A DNA stretch of 64,000 nt, taken from the NCBI GenBank assembly GCA_036971475.1, contig JBAIZL010000002.1:17097067-17161066 (forward strand), in the 5' to 3' direction. Below are positions 38,691 through 50,042 of this stretch, in pieces. Position numbers and translations under genes: made by a program. Numbering within the stretch: the first letter of the stretch is position 1; each line of letters opens with the position of its first letter. The DNA comes from Prosapia bicincta (Eukaryota > Arthropoda > Insecta > Hemiptera > Cercopidae). A model generated the notes under the pieces. It was not told the origin of the DNA, did no database searches, and saw nothing but the letters and a program-made list of their open reading frames with translations.

Positions 38691-39935
38691 TGAAAAATGC
38701 TCAAGATATACAACCCGACATTTACAAGTACTAACTTTTTCTTAAGATTTAAATATTTTTTATTTAATTTAGTTACAAACACTAACTTTCTCTTAAAACT
38801 TAAAATTTTTTTATTTAATTTTTTTAATCCTAAAATCAGTTTTTTTATATTTAATATTTATCAAAAAAGGATATTTTTTTAATGATGGTATGATATTTGG
38901 ATACAATTGCATTGTTTCACATTTCGTTACAGCGAAAAACCATTAATTAATAAATAAGCTATTACGTTCTCAGAACCGTTACCCTTTGACTTCCCTCTTC
39001 AACCGAGCACTGTTGTTTTCCTGTATTGTTGACGGTCCCTAAGGAAATGCAGCGTTCCCTCTCTTTTTCTAATTGTTACGCCTCATTCCCCATCTTTCCT
39101 CCTGAGGTTTCCGTCCCCGCTTCCCCCGGTCCGGGACATCTGTCAGCCGTTGTGGAGCTGACAAAGAATTTTTGTTTGCTAGCTGGATTTGAATCCATCT
39201 TAATTCCACAAAACGGCTTTGTTAGTAACACAAACGCTGGCGCATTTTTATACGTGTATTTCAGAATTTATTGTGTTTTGTTTCAGACAAAGTTTGTGAA
39301 TTCGCTTAATTTTTAAACATTGCTATTAGAAATTTGTTTTGACAATTTTTAAATTTCTCACTTTCTGTAAATTTCTCTTTAAATTTTCGTTCATTTGTTA
39401 TATGTTGAAACACGAAAATAAATATTTTGACGCAAAATTATTTGAATATATTTAAAGGAATTAAATACTTCATAAAATATTTTATGCGGAATGTTGGACA
39501 ATTTTATTCGGAAAATATGTTTTCCAGTCCATACTCTTGTTCTAGTTTGAAGGAAAATAGCCCATAAAATCTGCTTTGGGTATGACATAGGAAATTGTAT
39601 TTTCTTCATGGGGAAATATTGTATTGTTCTCATCCCGACAAGCTACATCCCTGGAGCAGGCATTGATTCACGCTCTTGCGGGAATCACGGATCACGTGTC
39701 TTACTATATTTCTGAGTGAAATTATGAAAAAGATTAGAACTTTATTTAAAATTGTGTAATGATTAAATGGTTTTAAACTGTTTTAGATCATGAAGCCTAA
39801 AGAACGATGCTTATGTCGTTTAACAATTACTAAACTATAATTTTACATACTGGAAAGTCTGAAAATTTTAATTTAGAACTTATATATGTCATGTTTACTT
39901 ATAAATTGTGTTTATATCGTTGAATCTATTCACTA
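38691..39935. other. Sequence without a recognised gene
   Basis: Open frames at 39026-39316 and 39391-39633 have no recognised domain. No RNA gene was seen. Confidence 0.5.
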
Positions 39936-39940
39936 AAAAT

Positions 39941-39989
39941 TACCACTTGATGTACATTTCGGTTTTTAAGTAACCATCTTCAGAGGTAC
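39941..39989 (-). ncRNA. Type I hammerhead candidate (AUGUACAU family)
   Basis: Minus strand: UACCU, CUGAAGA (39983-39977), extra U, stem II GGUU/AACC, GAAA, UGUACAUC, then AAGUGGUA (about 39948-39941). The cleavage triplet reads AUC, which is permitted. Stem I is imperfect (UACC/GGUA with internal mismatches). Stem III AUGUACAU is self-complementary. Confidence 0.5.
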
Positions 39990-40600
39990 TGTTTAAAATT
40001 ATTTACAGGTTTTAATAGATATCTAGACTTCCCACTCTTCTCTCTCACTAATATATTTAAGCAATCACATTACTTGGCACCAACCTCTGAGGGGGTGGAG
40101 CTACAAATACACGAAACAACCACCACTGAACCGTAAATTGAATCGGAAGAATGTTAATTAGTTAGAAGTATAAATGATAGAGGATTGTTAAATATGTTGA
40201 AAGTATTTGCGTATATAAATATAAGGAATAGCATTATAACATAACGGTATAAGGATGAACTGGGTGAAACTAGGCAAGTGGTCAAAAAATTAGTAAAATT
40301 ATTTCTGGGCCCATTGGCCTATGTCCGAGCTGCCCAGGTTAGCGAAGGCCTATTAACCGTCTTTTAGTCAACTCTGAGCAAGAATGTACTTAGTATAACG
40401 AGAATGAATTTGGACATAAATTGTGTATGTTACACTTTCGTTGAGAACTACTTTGGAAATTGCCTGCAATTGTAACAACTCTCTATTCTGTAATATGTAA
40501 AAAGAATCAACAAGCCTAACCTACTAAAAATATTTAATACAATTTTAAAACTCTATTTCAATTTTTGTTACTGAGCGCTTATCTTTTCAAGTATTTTTAT
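39990..40600. other. Sequence around a decayed hammerhead element, no gene
   Basis: Apart from the promoter-like segment at 40046-40098, nothing was recognised. Confidence 0.45.
40046..40098 (-). promoter_or_regulatory. Promoter-like C-rich box and TATA upstream of a hammerhead
   Basis: On the minus strand a CACCCCCTC box (about 40097-40089) is followed about 30 bp later by TTAAATATATTAG (about 40060-40048), and the hammerhead at 39989 begins about 60 bp further on. A similar order (C/G-rich box, TATA, hammerhead) is found in the element at 40721-41357. Confidence 0.35.
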
Positions 40601-40720
40601 GTTCATTGTAATGTTTTAATGTTCATTGTAATGTTGTAATGCCCATTGTAATTTTGTAATGTTCATTGTAATGTTTTAATGTTCATTGTAATTTTGTAAT
40701 GATCATTGTAATAACATAAT
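40601..40720. repeat. 20-bp minisatellite, six copies
   Basis: Unit GTTCATTGTAATGTTTTAAT in exact 20-bp register (40601, 40621, 40641, 40661, 40681, 40701). Four more degenerate copies appear beyond the inserted element at about 41372-41440, so the element lies inside the minisatellite. Confidence 0.93.
40707..40720. repeat. 14-bp target-site duplication, left
   Basis: TGTAATAACATAAT occurs here and again at 41358-41371, exactly bracketing the hammerhead element. Confidence 0.8.
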
Positions 40721-40800
40721 TACAATAAAAATATTGAAAAGAACCCCAATACCACAAAAATAATCAAAAATAACAAATAAAACAAGTTACTTAAGATTTA

Positions 40801-40845
40801 ACCCTTATGTACATTTCGATGACCATGTCATCATCATCAGAGGGT
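40801..40845 (-). ncRNA. Type I hammerhead ribozyme candidate, well preserved
   Basis: Minus strand: ACCCU (40845-40841), CUGAUGA (40840-40834), extra U, a six-pair stem II GAUGAC/GUCAUC with an AUG loop, GAAA (40817-40814), UGUACAUA and AGGGU (40805-40801). Stem I is perfect over 5 bp. The predicted cleavage triplet is AUA, followed by AGGGU. Stem III (AUGUACAU) is self-complementary. Confidence 0.68.
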
Positions 40846-40917
40846 CTTGTTACAAAACACAATCTAGCACACAAGAAGTTACAAACTAGAATGATACCAA
40901 TCGTTCTCCGCGGTCGC

Positions 40918-40950
40918 TCTATATAGACGTGAGGTAAGCTCCGCCCCCTC
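40918..40950 (-). promoter_or_regulatory. GC box plus TATA box inside the element
   Basis: On the minus strand GAGGGGGCGG (40950-40941) is followed about 15 bp later by TCTATATAGA (about 40927-40918). The surrounding 60 bp is unusually GC-rich for this window. A transcript starting about 25-30 bp downstream would include the hammerhead at 40845. Confidence 0.45.
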
Positions 40951-41184
40951 TCCGCCCTCGACCGACAAATAACGATCGGCCATCAGGAACCCAATAGGTT
41001 ATGTCAAAAATTACATTATAATAATACATATGTAATAAAAACTACAGCAATAACAATTAATAAACTAAAAGTAATTAGATTAAAACATCGTAATTTGAAG
41101 AAAGCTATTTAAGTAAAGTATATAATGGTGAGTAAGGAATAGGTCCTTTATCTGCATTCATTAATTTACAATTTGATTTGACTA

Positions 41185-41187
<3 letters not shown>

Positions 41188-41215
<28 letters not shown>
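41188..41215. repeat. Poly(A) run of 28 nt
   Basis: Uninterrupted A run on the plus strand inside the element at 40721-41357. In the direction of the hammerhead it is a poly(T). Confidence 0.95.
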
Positions 41216-41220
<5 letters not shown>

Positions 41221-41357
41221 TTATATAATAATATTATTATATTAATTAATCTTAAGTAACTTGTTTTATTTGTTATTTTTGATTATTTTTGTGGTATTGG
41301 GGTGCTTTTCAATATTTTTATTGTAATATATTGTACCACTGTGCTCTTGATATTTTG

Positions 41358-41371
41358 TGTAATAACATAAT
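41358..41371. repeat. 14-bp target-site duplication, right
   Basis: Identical to 40707-40720. Confidence 0.8.
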
Positions 41372-41440
41372 GTTGTAATGTTCATTGTAATGTTGTATGT
41401 GTATTGTAATGTTCATTGTAGTGTTGTAATGTTCATTGTA
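41372..41440. repeat. 20-bp minisatellite, right-hand part
   Basis: Degenerate continuation (GTAATGTTCATTGTAATGTT type) of the array at 40601-40720, displaced by the insertion. Confidence 0.8.
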
Positions 41441-41799
41441 AGTTATAACTTTTACTTTACATTGCTACTGTTACTTATTTTTGCCATACGATACCATTTG
41501 TAGGCTTCTCAGTTTGACACTACCCTCGACTTAACCACCTGCGCACTTTGACAATTTAGGTAGGTAGCTCTTGAATTCTGAGACCTTACGCAGTTCGACC
41601 GCATCGTAAAATAATAAATTTCCTATCCCTAATTCACCTTTGTATTCTTTAAATAGTTAAATAATAACAAAATTTATATATATATATTTGTTTTTGTAAT
41701 TGTTTGTCTAATTTTGAGAAGTATTTCAATTGTGAAATATTAAGGACGTTTTTGAGTTTTCTAACCCCTCCCCTTTAGAGGTTGACTTCCATAACGTGA
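41441..41799. other. Unique sequence, no gene seen
   Basis: Nothing recognised. Confidence 0.5.
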
Positions 41800-42725
41800 T
41801 TGGTGGAATTTGTTAAGAGAGGAAGGGTGAGGAGTCTTGTAATGAACGTTTTTGTAAGTTATTATAACCGAAATCTGATTCCGGTGTTGATTAGGCATTT
41901 TATTTATTCATATTCTACAACTGTGTGTATTTCACAGCTGTTCAAGAGAGTAATTACTTACAACAAATGTTTTAAACAATACGTTATCATTCTTAAGTCA
42001 AAACCTTTCTCGGCTTCGTTCGTCTAATGCTTTGAAACAAAATATCGCTTTGATTAGATTACACAAAAAAAGCCACGAATAGCTACTGAACGAAGGATTG
42101 TTGCCCATCAACGGAACGGGAAAAATACGCAGTTTAATTTTTTAAACAATTTACTTTTTGTTTTTAATACTAAACTAAGGATGAATTCAATCAAAAATAC
42201 TGTACTATAATTACAATTTGACAATATATAGACTCTCACACTGTTGATAATTACAGTAATATTTGTTTAAATATTAGTAACAGTATTACTGGATAACAAT
42301 ATATCAGAATAAATAAACAATGGAAAACATTTTAAATTGTTTATCGTCCCTTGATTGAAATGAATCATCCCAATTGATGTTAAGAGCAAACATGCAATAA
42401 TGGTTTGTTACTGCATTGGTGCATGTAATTAAGTCACGGATACACTTTTATATCTGAGGGTAATCGACAAACACTATTGCTATAACAAATACTGAAGTCT
42501 GACAATTTATTCGCGGGTTTTAAAACATACTACAATTTCCACAAAACTAGAGCATCAACTCATTTCTATTTTCTTTTTTTCACAATTCGTCTTGCGCGAT
42601 TTTCATTGAGAACAGGACTGTGAAACGGGTGATTGCATGAATATTGCAAGGATCTATTGTTGGAGCGTTTGGGGTTTTATGTGTTGCAACGTTGGTAAGC
42701 AAATCAAAATTAACGGCCCTTTTGT
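41800..42725. repeat. ~0.9-kb repeat, uninterrupted copy (inverted relative to 57957-60183)
   Basis: The whole segment matches the reverse complement of 57957-60183, apart from two insertions in that other copy. Shared landmarks include CATTGCAATGC/GCAACGTTGG, TTTATCGTCCCTTGATTGAA, ATTCCGGTGTTGATTA and GGGTGAGGAGTCTTGT. Minus-strand translation around 42690-42730 and the matching plus-strand translation at 57975-58010 both give DLLT(N/S)(V/I)A(T/M)HKT, so the repeat may contain a coding remnant of unknown type. No complete protein is present in either copy. Confidence 0.75.
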
Positions 42726-43140
42726 GCAGACCAGATTCTTTAACAAAGAACGAAGTTAATGTTAGAGCCCCGGACAATTGAATCAAGCTTTTGAAGTTTT
42801 TTATTGTGTTCTTCGTTTTATTGAACTGGAACTGAACATATTGAATACATTTTCAAATAGCTTTTTTCAAAGTTTGATACGAATTTTTTTTAAATTTCAC
42901 CTCAAACAATGGAACATTGTTTGGACGTTTATCTGTAAACAAAACATTTACTTACGAGAGGAATAAAGCCTATTTTTTCGATGGAATCTGAATTGGGTTT
43001 ACACAAAGACATAGATTTAGGCAGCTTTTTAAAAATATAAATATTTTAAAACATGTTCCCCTTAGACTAAACATTTATTTTCGGAAATGATTATTATTTC
43101 ATTAAGTTAACTATAAATGAATAAGTTAAAGAAATGTTTT

Positions 43141-43142
<2 letters not shown>
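42726..43142. other. AT-rich sequence, no gene seen
   Basis: Nothing recognised. Confidence 0.5.

Positions 43143-43203
<61 letters not shown>
43143..43203. repeat. (TA)n microsatellite
   Basis: Uninterrupted TA, ending exactly where the foldback element begins. Confidence 0.95.
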
Positions 43204-43206
<3 letters not shown>

Positions 43207-43628
43207 GTTATTGATATTAATTATAAACAATTTTTTCCACCACTAAGTGCAATAATTTTACCTTATCTGATGAGACACCTTTTGGTCACTTGACCATTGT
43301 CATATCACTGAATTAATTTTCTCTATTTTTCTGGTGAGGTTGTTCGGTCCATGATGTTGGTATTTCTTGACGTCATATATGTTTCTACTTGAGCCGCGTG
43401 TATAATGTTTTTGAATAGTACGTCGTCACAATACGTGGCACAAGAAGAAAGATATATGAAGTCAACAAATACCAACATCACGGACTTGAATAACCACACC
43501 AGAAAATAGAGAAAATTAATTCAGTGATTCGACAATTGTCAAGTGACCGAAAGGTGCTTCATCATATAAGGTAAAATTATTGCACTTGGGGGTGGAAAAA
43601 ATTGTTTACAATTAATAATAATAACTTC
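43204..43628. mobile_element. 425-bp foldback element in a (TA)n tract
   Basis: It begins GAAGTTATT and ends AATAACTTC. The arms of about 200 bp pair over nearly their whole length (for example ACAATTTTTTCCACC at 43228 with its complement near 43597, and GTTGGTATTT near 43354 with its complement near 43482), leaving a loop of roughly 20-30 bp near 43410. Each arm contains a TGATGARRCACCTTTYGGTCAC block conserved between arms. This resembles but does not satisfy a hammerhead core. No open frame of note. Confidence 0.75.
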
Positions 43629-43672
43629 AAAGTCAGTGCAACGGAAAAATAATGGACGTGAAATATCACGAT

Positions 43673-43721
43673 ATATATATATATATTTATTTATTTATTT
43701 ATTTATTTATGTATATATATT

Positions 43722-43803
<82 letters not shown>

Positions 43804-43826
43804 AATATATATATATATATATATAA
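43673..43826. repeat. Compound (TA)n/(TTTA)n microsatellite
   Basis: TA dinucleotides interrupted by TTTATTTATTTA blocks and two TTTAAA interruptions. Confidence 0.95.
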
Positions 43827-43977
43827 TATGATTTCTTGTAATAAATAATATTAAATAAATAATTCTTGTATTCTAAGAGCCTCAGTTGTTTTGATATATA
43901 TATCGCAATATGTATTCTTGTGTATTAATAAAGAACTAAGTCAAAATACAAATACAAGAATTATATTTGAATATACA

Positions 43978-44022
43978 ATTCAAAGCTTTTCGTTGGCTAA
44001 CAGTACCAATATCATCAGAAAT
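43978..44022 (-). ncRNA. Type I hammerhead candidate (AAGCUU family)
   Basis: Minus strand: AUUU, CUGAUGA (44018-44012), stem II (GUUGG-type, with one A/G change at the CAATATC position), GAAA, AGCUUU, GAAU (43981-43978). Stem I has one G-U pair. Confidence 0.58.
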
Positions 44023-44067
44023 ATTCCTGATGATGTTGGTACTGTTAGCCAACGAAAAGCTTTGAAT
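44023..44067 (+). ncRNA. Type I hammerhead candidate (AAGCUU family)
   Basis: Plus strand: AUUC (44023-44026), CUGAUGA (44027-44033), extra U, GUUGG/CCAAC, GAAA (44054-44057), AGCUUU, GAAU (44064-44067). It matches the copy at 14825-14869 in all core and stem positions. Confidence 0.65.
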
Positions 44068-44115
44068 TGTAAATTCAATTATAATTCTTGTATTTGTATT
44101 TTGACTTAGTTCTTT

Positions 44116-45563
44116 ATATATATATTATAACATAAAGTATGAAGCTTTAGAGTAATTTCAGTTAGTAGCATAAATAATTATCTGTAGGATTAAGCAAAGA
44201 AGACAGAAATAGTTTGGTAAAGTGCCGACAAAGCAGGTACCATTTCATTATCCTTTTCCAGGAAAGCTATAAACTGTGTGCCGGCCATTTGACAATAGAA
44301 GGGTCCAAACTTATTATGACAGGATAATCCACTGACCGATATGACCTGGGAAAATAACTCGGTACCGTTAGGTTAGGGTAATTGTGGAACTGTGGGAAAC
44401 TACAAGGAACATATTGGTAGAGGGAGGATTAGGGATTTTCAATAAAAACTAAATGATCAGGAAAAGTTAAAAGAGTAGGAAGGGAACTCCAGAAGAAGGC
44501 AGAAGGATTGGTGGAGACAAAAGATGGCAGTGTTGTAAAAAGAGTAATTAGTTAAATTAAGTAAAGAGTTTTTTTTGTTTATAAGTAAAATTTTAAAAAG
44601 TGCGACGTAAACGTTTTTTTAAGTATTAAGAAAGTACAAAGTGTACGTTTTTGTGTCAAGTGTAAGCGCAGAAGGAAACCAAGGCCAAGATTCCAGGAGC
44701 TCTACAAAACTATAAGTATTATTTGGATATAAGTGTAGCCAACAGAATTTATATTTTAGTAAAGTTCAAAAAAAGTTTTATTACAATTTATCAAAATTAA
44801 TCTAGTTCCACCATTTCTAATTTAAGAAGCAATGATCCCGTAATAGCGACCCGAGAGCAACTATAAAATTTTAATACTGAATTTATTATCTTTGTTATGT
44901 TATTTTATTAGAATTCTGAAGCCTCAGAAGTCCACCTTTTATCATTGTAATGTTAGTTAAGATATCAATCCTGTCACTGCAAAATATTAATAAACGTTTA
45001 GTATAATGTGTAAAGAAATAAATGCAAGTGATGTTTAAAATTTATAAGATTGTTAATAGTTTATAAACCTGAAGGTGTGACATTAGATAGGTAAGGTAAA
45101 TAAATAACATTGAAAATAAATGTATAAATATATAAATATATAAAAAAAATAAATAAATAAATATACATGTATGTAAGAAAAATATTAAATATAATTTTCT
45201 TGTTTTGAATTTTGCCGCGTTGTGAACATTAGCTGTTTGTTATTTTTAGAAAGATTTTCAGCTGTTGGTAATTTAGCATTTTTTGTTTGTTGTCAGAAAT
45301 GTTGAAATATGATTGTTACGTGAAATATTGATTTATTAAAAATAATAGATAACATTGAGGGAACGCTGTTGTGACACAATAATATAAACTAAAATAATAA
45401 TTAAGAACATTAAATGCCGTTTCTCCGTTCGCAGGAATTTATATTATAAGTTATACAACATACAAATCTGTGGATCATGATAGTTGGAATAAACATACAT
45501 ACTTGTACAGAGAAACTCAGTTGTGTTCTTTATTTTAATTGCTATTGCAAATAATAAAATGCC

Positions 45564-45565
<2 letters not shown>
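44116..45565. other. Sequence without a recognised gene
   Basis: About 1.4 kb with no recognised coding region or RNA gene. Poly-purine stretches near 44400-44530 have no clear origin. Confidence 0.5.
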
Positions 45566-45638
<73 letters not shown>

Positions 45639-45662
45639 TATACACACACACACACACACACA
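45566..45662. repeat. (TA)n then (CA)n microsatellite
   Basis: (TA)n to about 45635, then (CA)n at 45644-45662. Confidence 0.95.
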
Positions 45663-48600
45663 TATTTATATATTACACATAAAAAGGAATAATTTCTAAA
45701 TTAACGACGATAATATAAGATATACAAATTTTTTCTTATATATGTTTGTGTACCTATGCATATTTAAAACACATATACAAAATACTATTATAATTTTATA
45801 TATATTATAATAGAGAATTTTATATTTTAATCTTTTTTTGGCAGTAATGTGTGTAAATTTACTATACATATATACTATAGTGTTTATTAAATGTAACACG
45901 TTTTTGAAAAGTAAAATGAACATCGGCCAAGTTAACAATGGCTGTCTTGTAGGTATTCTCATACAATATTTAAAAGTTTTATTTCTCTTTATAAACGAAA
46001 AGGTAGTAAAATGAGAATCATTAACAAAACCTGCTTAGCATTTTTCCTGTAGTTCACTTGAATGGATGTCACTTCGATAAAATGTTTTGTTCTGTTGTGA
46101 GATCGAAGCCGTGCTTTATAGTATTCAGCCGTGTTGATCACTACAGCAAGAGAACAAGAGGCAAGAGCTAGTAGTGCATATTACCTATTTTCTACCTATA
46201 CACGTTCAGGACAAAAAAACCCTAACATTTCTTTATCAATATTAACTTTTAAAAATGTTATTCCCACATAAAGCCTACTGGTTGCTACTCTAAAAGAATT
46301 ACAAATACTTGGCGTACGCTATCATAACTCAGCTCGTAGCTTCATTTCTATTGGACGATCAAATGTTTTTAGGATGGCTAGTAAACAGTAATAGAACAAA
46401 ATGAATAGTATAAAATCCGCCAACTAAACTGCCCTTCATTCTAGATTCGTTACAGATACATTCATATCTACTACAGATAAACTTTAAAGATGAAATTCCC
46501 CTGCAAAACAATTATTGTTGACTAAGAAATGTAAAATGTGTTTCTGCTTTTACTCAATGCTATCGACGGAAATCTATTCTTTTGTTTAGTGAGGCGTCGC
46601 TAAAGGATTTATACAGCGATCTAAAACTGAAGTGTTGAGCAAGAGCGTTGTCTGAGGTCCTAATACATTATTTATTTCCATTGTTCTGGCTAACGTTCCT
46701 TGAGGTGGTTGACTTGGAGGGTGACGTGAGAGGATTATATTAGACGCTTCAAAGTAGTTTTAGGCACAAACCTCTACAAGAGGCATTTATTCGCGTTTAT
46801 CCTGCGCATAACGTCGTGTATGATGATACACAAGTATACCTCATGTAATTATTTTGGAAAGCATTTCTTAGCAATATCGCAACGACACCTGTATTTTTGA
46901 AATCAGAAACGGGTAGATTATGAGGTTGGATATTGAAGTGACATACGGGAGCTGGATGACAATTTTCATAAACAGACTTTTCGGAGATACCAAAGAGGAA
47001 ACTTGTGGAAAATGGGGAGAATAAAAAGACACCCTTTGATTGACTATGAAGGCAGCCTAAGTACGATCACGTTGTGTTAGTAAAGCCCGTGGAAATTTAT
47101 GAACGCCTCGTTATCGTGATGTCCAGTGATGCAAATATACCAGAAAGTCTCGTATAGTGGAAGCTATTCTACTGCTTAGTTTGTAACTTAAAATTATGGA
47201 GAAAGAGTTTGAAAGTTGTTAGAAATTCAACGCTTTTAACACCATTGGCCGTCATTCAATTCTTGGAAAAGTGTAGGGAGAGGCAAGGAAAGGAACCTAC
47301 ATTTAGGCCGTACTTAAAGCTGCTAAAGAAATGACAAAATGAATAAACAGATGGGAAAATGCGATGCCTGGATATCAATAAAGAGAAGTGGAGTAAGCCC
47401 AAGCGCCATTCTAATAACAAAACTGTGGAGAAAGCATACGAAAATTATGAGTATAATAATAGAAACTCTGAAAACGTTGGTGGTCGAATTGGGTTGTGGT
47501 CTGTCACTGTAAACCGAATCTAGCCCCCTATTAGGTTAAGCTATACTGGAGTGGGTAAACATCTATTTTGCAAGGACCGAACCTAACCTAGCTTAACTCT
47601 AGCTAATCTTATAATGCAAGTAATAACGGTATGAATTCTGGAGCAGTTTTTTTAAATACTATCTTGTTCTTCTAGGTCTGGGAAAGCAGATAAAACCTTA
47701 TTATCTAGGCGAACACTCTTTCCAGGTTATCACTCCAAATATTATACCAGTCCTAGTACCACTGGTATAGAGGGGACCATTTAACCGTTTACTTGACCTT
47801 GAGAGATCGCAGTGAGCGAGGCGGGTGGTAGAGAGTCAGTATAAATACTTTCCTACATACATGAAAAAAACCATCCAAACACTGACTTGTATGAGACGGT
47901 CGATATTAGATAAATTAGCTTCGGTATGAAATAACAAAAAATCTTGAAGTACGTGTAGACATATCAAATGCAGAAGCTGTTGAAAAAAACATTATGATTA
48001 TGTAACATGTTTTCAGAAGTGGTAGTACAAGAGAAAACGGGAGTAAACAAGTGCACGACTAGCTGGATGCAACTATACCCCTGGATTGTAATGTTAGGAG
48101 TGACGTCCCTCGACTACGGGAGTCCCGAGATTAAGAGTGGTTGACGGGGGGGGGGGAGGGTTGCTGTTACATTAGGTGGCGTTTCGCCAATGGAAGATGG
48201 ATTCTCTTTCCTATATCGGTGGAGTATATGTTCAAGCCTTCTGGGTGATGGTTACATCGGAATACAGACCCTTCATCTACGTCATAGATTTTTCTTGGAT
48301 TTAAATCCAAGACAGACTTGCTGCTTTGTCACAGTTTCGTCTTACGGAAGGTATATTTATGCTTTTCATACTGATAAAACATTTTCTAATCTTAAAAGTA
48401 GATGGTGGAATATGCCATGTTTGTGTGTGTGTGTGTGTGGGTTTGGGTGGCTGAGTATGTGGGTCGCTGTGTTGGTTTGTACGCGTGTGAGTGTGTGTGT
48501 GTTTAGAGTATTATTTGACATATACGCTCAATTCCGTGATTCCACAGTTGCTGTTTTAATGACCACAAAGTATACCATCGTGACGCTTACTAATTATATT

Positions 48601-49230
48601 TTAAGGCTTCTTCGCTTCGAAGTTAGATAATCATCAAAGTCATTTGCACATTTAATACCTCTTTTAACAATTGTTTGGAGTCGCCTATTTGAACAATTCA
48701 TTTAGATTCTTTATCCAGCGGTGTCTACTTCTGTTTGTAGCTCTTTCCCTTACTATTCTTCACTGTATAATGAGCTGCAGCAGAGCATGCCTAACCCCTC
48801 ATGATTACCTCATCACTTGATGTGTCCTCACTATTCGACCTTTCACTGTTTCACTTAGAAGAATGTCTTTCTTTCCTCATCCTTCTCATAATCTCCATGT
48901 TAATCATTTTTACGTCCAGAAAACACTCAATGTACGTCAGACGTTCGATGTCTCCTTTGAAACCAATATAAATTCAGTTTTCTCAACCTTTATTAAGAGG
49001 CCATTCACATGTTTCTACAAGTTTATTTACTGCCCCTTGCTTGTCTTGAAGGGATCCAACCGACCTATCACCGGTATAGTATAACCTAAGGGATTATATA
49101 ATTGTAACGTGAAGCAATATTTAGCGAAATGTTTAAGGAACATGTTATCAGAAATATAAAGTAGAAAATTTTCCCAACAAAAAGTGGGAAAAATTTTTTT
49201 TAAAGATGTTCAAGCAAAAAACATGCCAGA
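45663..49230. other. 3.5 kb of unique sequence, no gene recognised
   Basis: Higher sequence complexity than much of the window, but no protein domain, splice-supported frame or RNA gene was recognised. The 146-residue open frame at 48190-48630 crosses a short (TG)n run at 48422-48440 and has no motif. A (G)9 run lies near 48147. Confidence 0.5.
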
Positions 49231-49234
49231 TTTG

Positions 49235-49645
49235 TTGTCAATCGTTAATAATATACGTTTTTATTTATCCACTGAAGTTCAAATACACTTTTTTTAACTT
49301 TTATGGGATGAGACTTGATGTTAATACAGTTGTTTCAAATATTACTTCAATAATCTAAAATTAAATAATTAATTAATTTTAATTTTATATGTTAAAAAAC
49401 TTTTCACAAAAGGGCAACGTATACAATAGTAATTTTATCCCATTTGACTTAAAATAAGTGATACCACATGATTTCCTAAAACAGCTGATTTTATGTTATA
49501 AGTTATGGGGTAGAACAGCTGTTTTAAAGCATAGATTATGTTATCTTATTTATACTGATTGTAATTATTTAATGAAAAGTAACTCAAATAAAATTTTACT
49601 TTTGAATTTTTAAAATTTTTTGTTTGTTTTACTTGTTTTCTGAGG
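49235..49645 (+). repeat. DR480 dispersed repeat
   Basis: Contains GTCAATCGTTAATAATATAC, TTCAAATACAC, GACTTGATGTTAATACAG and both CAGCTG palindromes (near 49483 and 49516). The 5' start block is lost. Confidence 0.75.
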
Positions 49646-50040
49646 TTGGTTACCGCCTACATTATTAACATAACATTGTTCACAAGGAGATTGTTTTGCA
49701 AGTAAAACCAACTGAAATATGTGTTTCCAGCTTTAAAAGTTAAATAACGCCAACCCCAACAACAGAGTATTATGCTTTGCTCCAGCTTTTGTTTCTTTTA
49801 AATTACAACGTAAGTTTTTGTTGAAAGATAAAATTAATTCTCGGCCAACCACGCATTGTTTACATAATTTAGACCACAAATAAATTAGGCTTACGTATAA
49901 AAAAGGGGACGGTAATTAAGTAAAGTTTATTAGTTATAGCGCCACGGATCTGAAAACAACGCCCACATTCAAAAATGTACCGTGTTTTTTAAAGGCAAAG
50001 CTTATATCAGTTTTCCTTTAAATGTCTTTCTTCTTACAAA
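49646..50040. other. Unique sequence, no gene seen
   Basis: Nothing recognised. Confidence 0.5.
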
Positions 50041-50042
50041 TA

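Larger units (their letters stand above)
40721..41357 (-). mobile_element. PLE-like foldback retroelement, 637 bp, with hammerhead and target-site duplication
   Basis: The element is bounded by 14-bp direct repeats and inserted in a 20-bp minisatellite. The left arm (40721-40799) is the reverse complement of the right arm (about 41245-41320), both containing AATACCACAAAAATAA and AACAAGTTACTTAAGATT. The right arm extends a further ~36 bp (to TTGATATTTTG). On the minus strand the order is long arm, AT-rich body with a 28-nt poly(A/T) run (41188-41215), GC box and TATA (40918-40950), hammerhead (40845-40801), short arm. The asymmetric arms and target-site duplication fit a Penelope-like retroelement. 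No coding sequence remains. Confidence 0.72.
43903..44115. mobile_element. PLE-derived foldback element with two facing hammerheads
   Basis: The arms are almost perfect inverted copies of AAAGAACTAAGTC...AAGCTTTTCGTTGGC, about 90 bp each, meeting near 44022. Each arm holds a complete hammerhead motif, on opposite strands. The left end has the ~40-bp extension (TATCGCAATATGTATTCTTG), as the endonuclease-bearing element does at its far end. (TA)n-rich DNA flanks both sides. Confidence 0.75.

Noticed and set aside
43265..43310. CTGATGAGACACC in the 43.2-kb foldback considered as a hammerhead core
   Set aside because: No GAAA at the required place after a stem II, and the two arms differ in the would-be core. 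Kept only as a conserved unknown block.
48190..48630. 146-residue open frame, the longest in the window
   Set aside because: No domain, signal peptide or repeat structure recognised; it crosses a (TG)n run and its length is within chance expectation for 64 kb.
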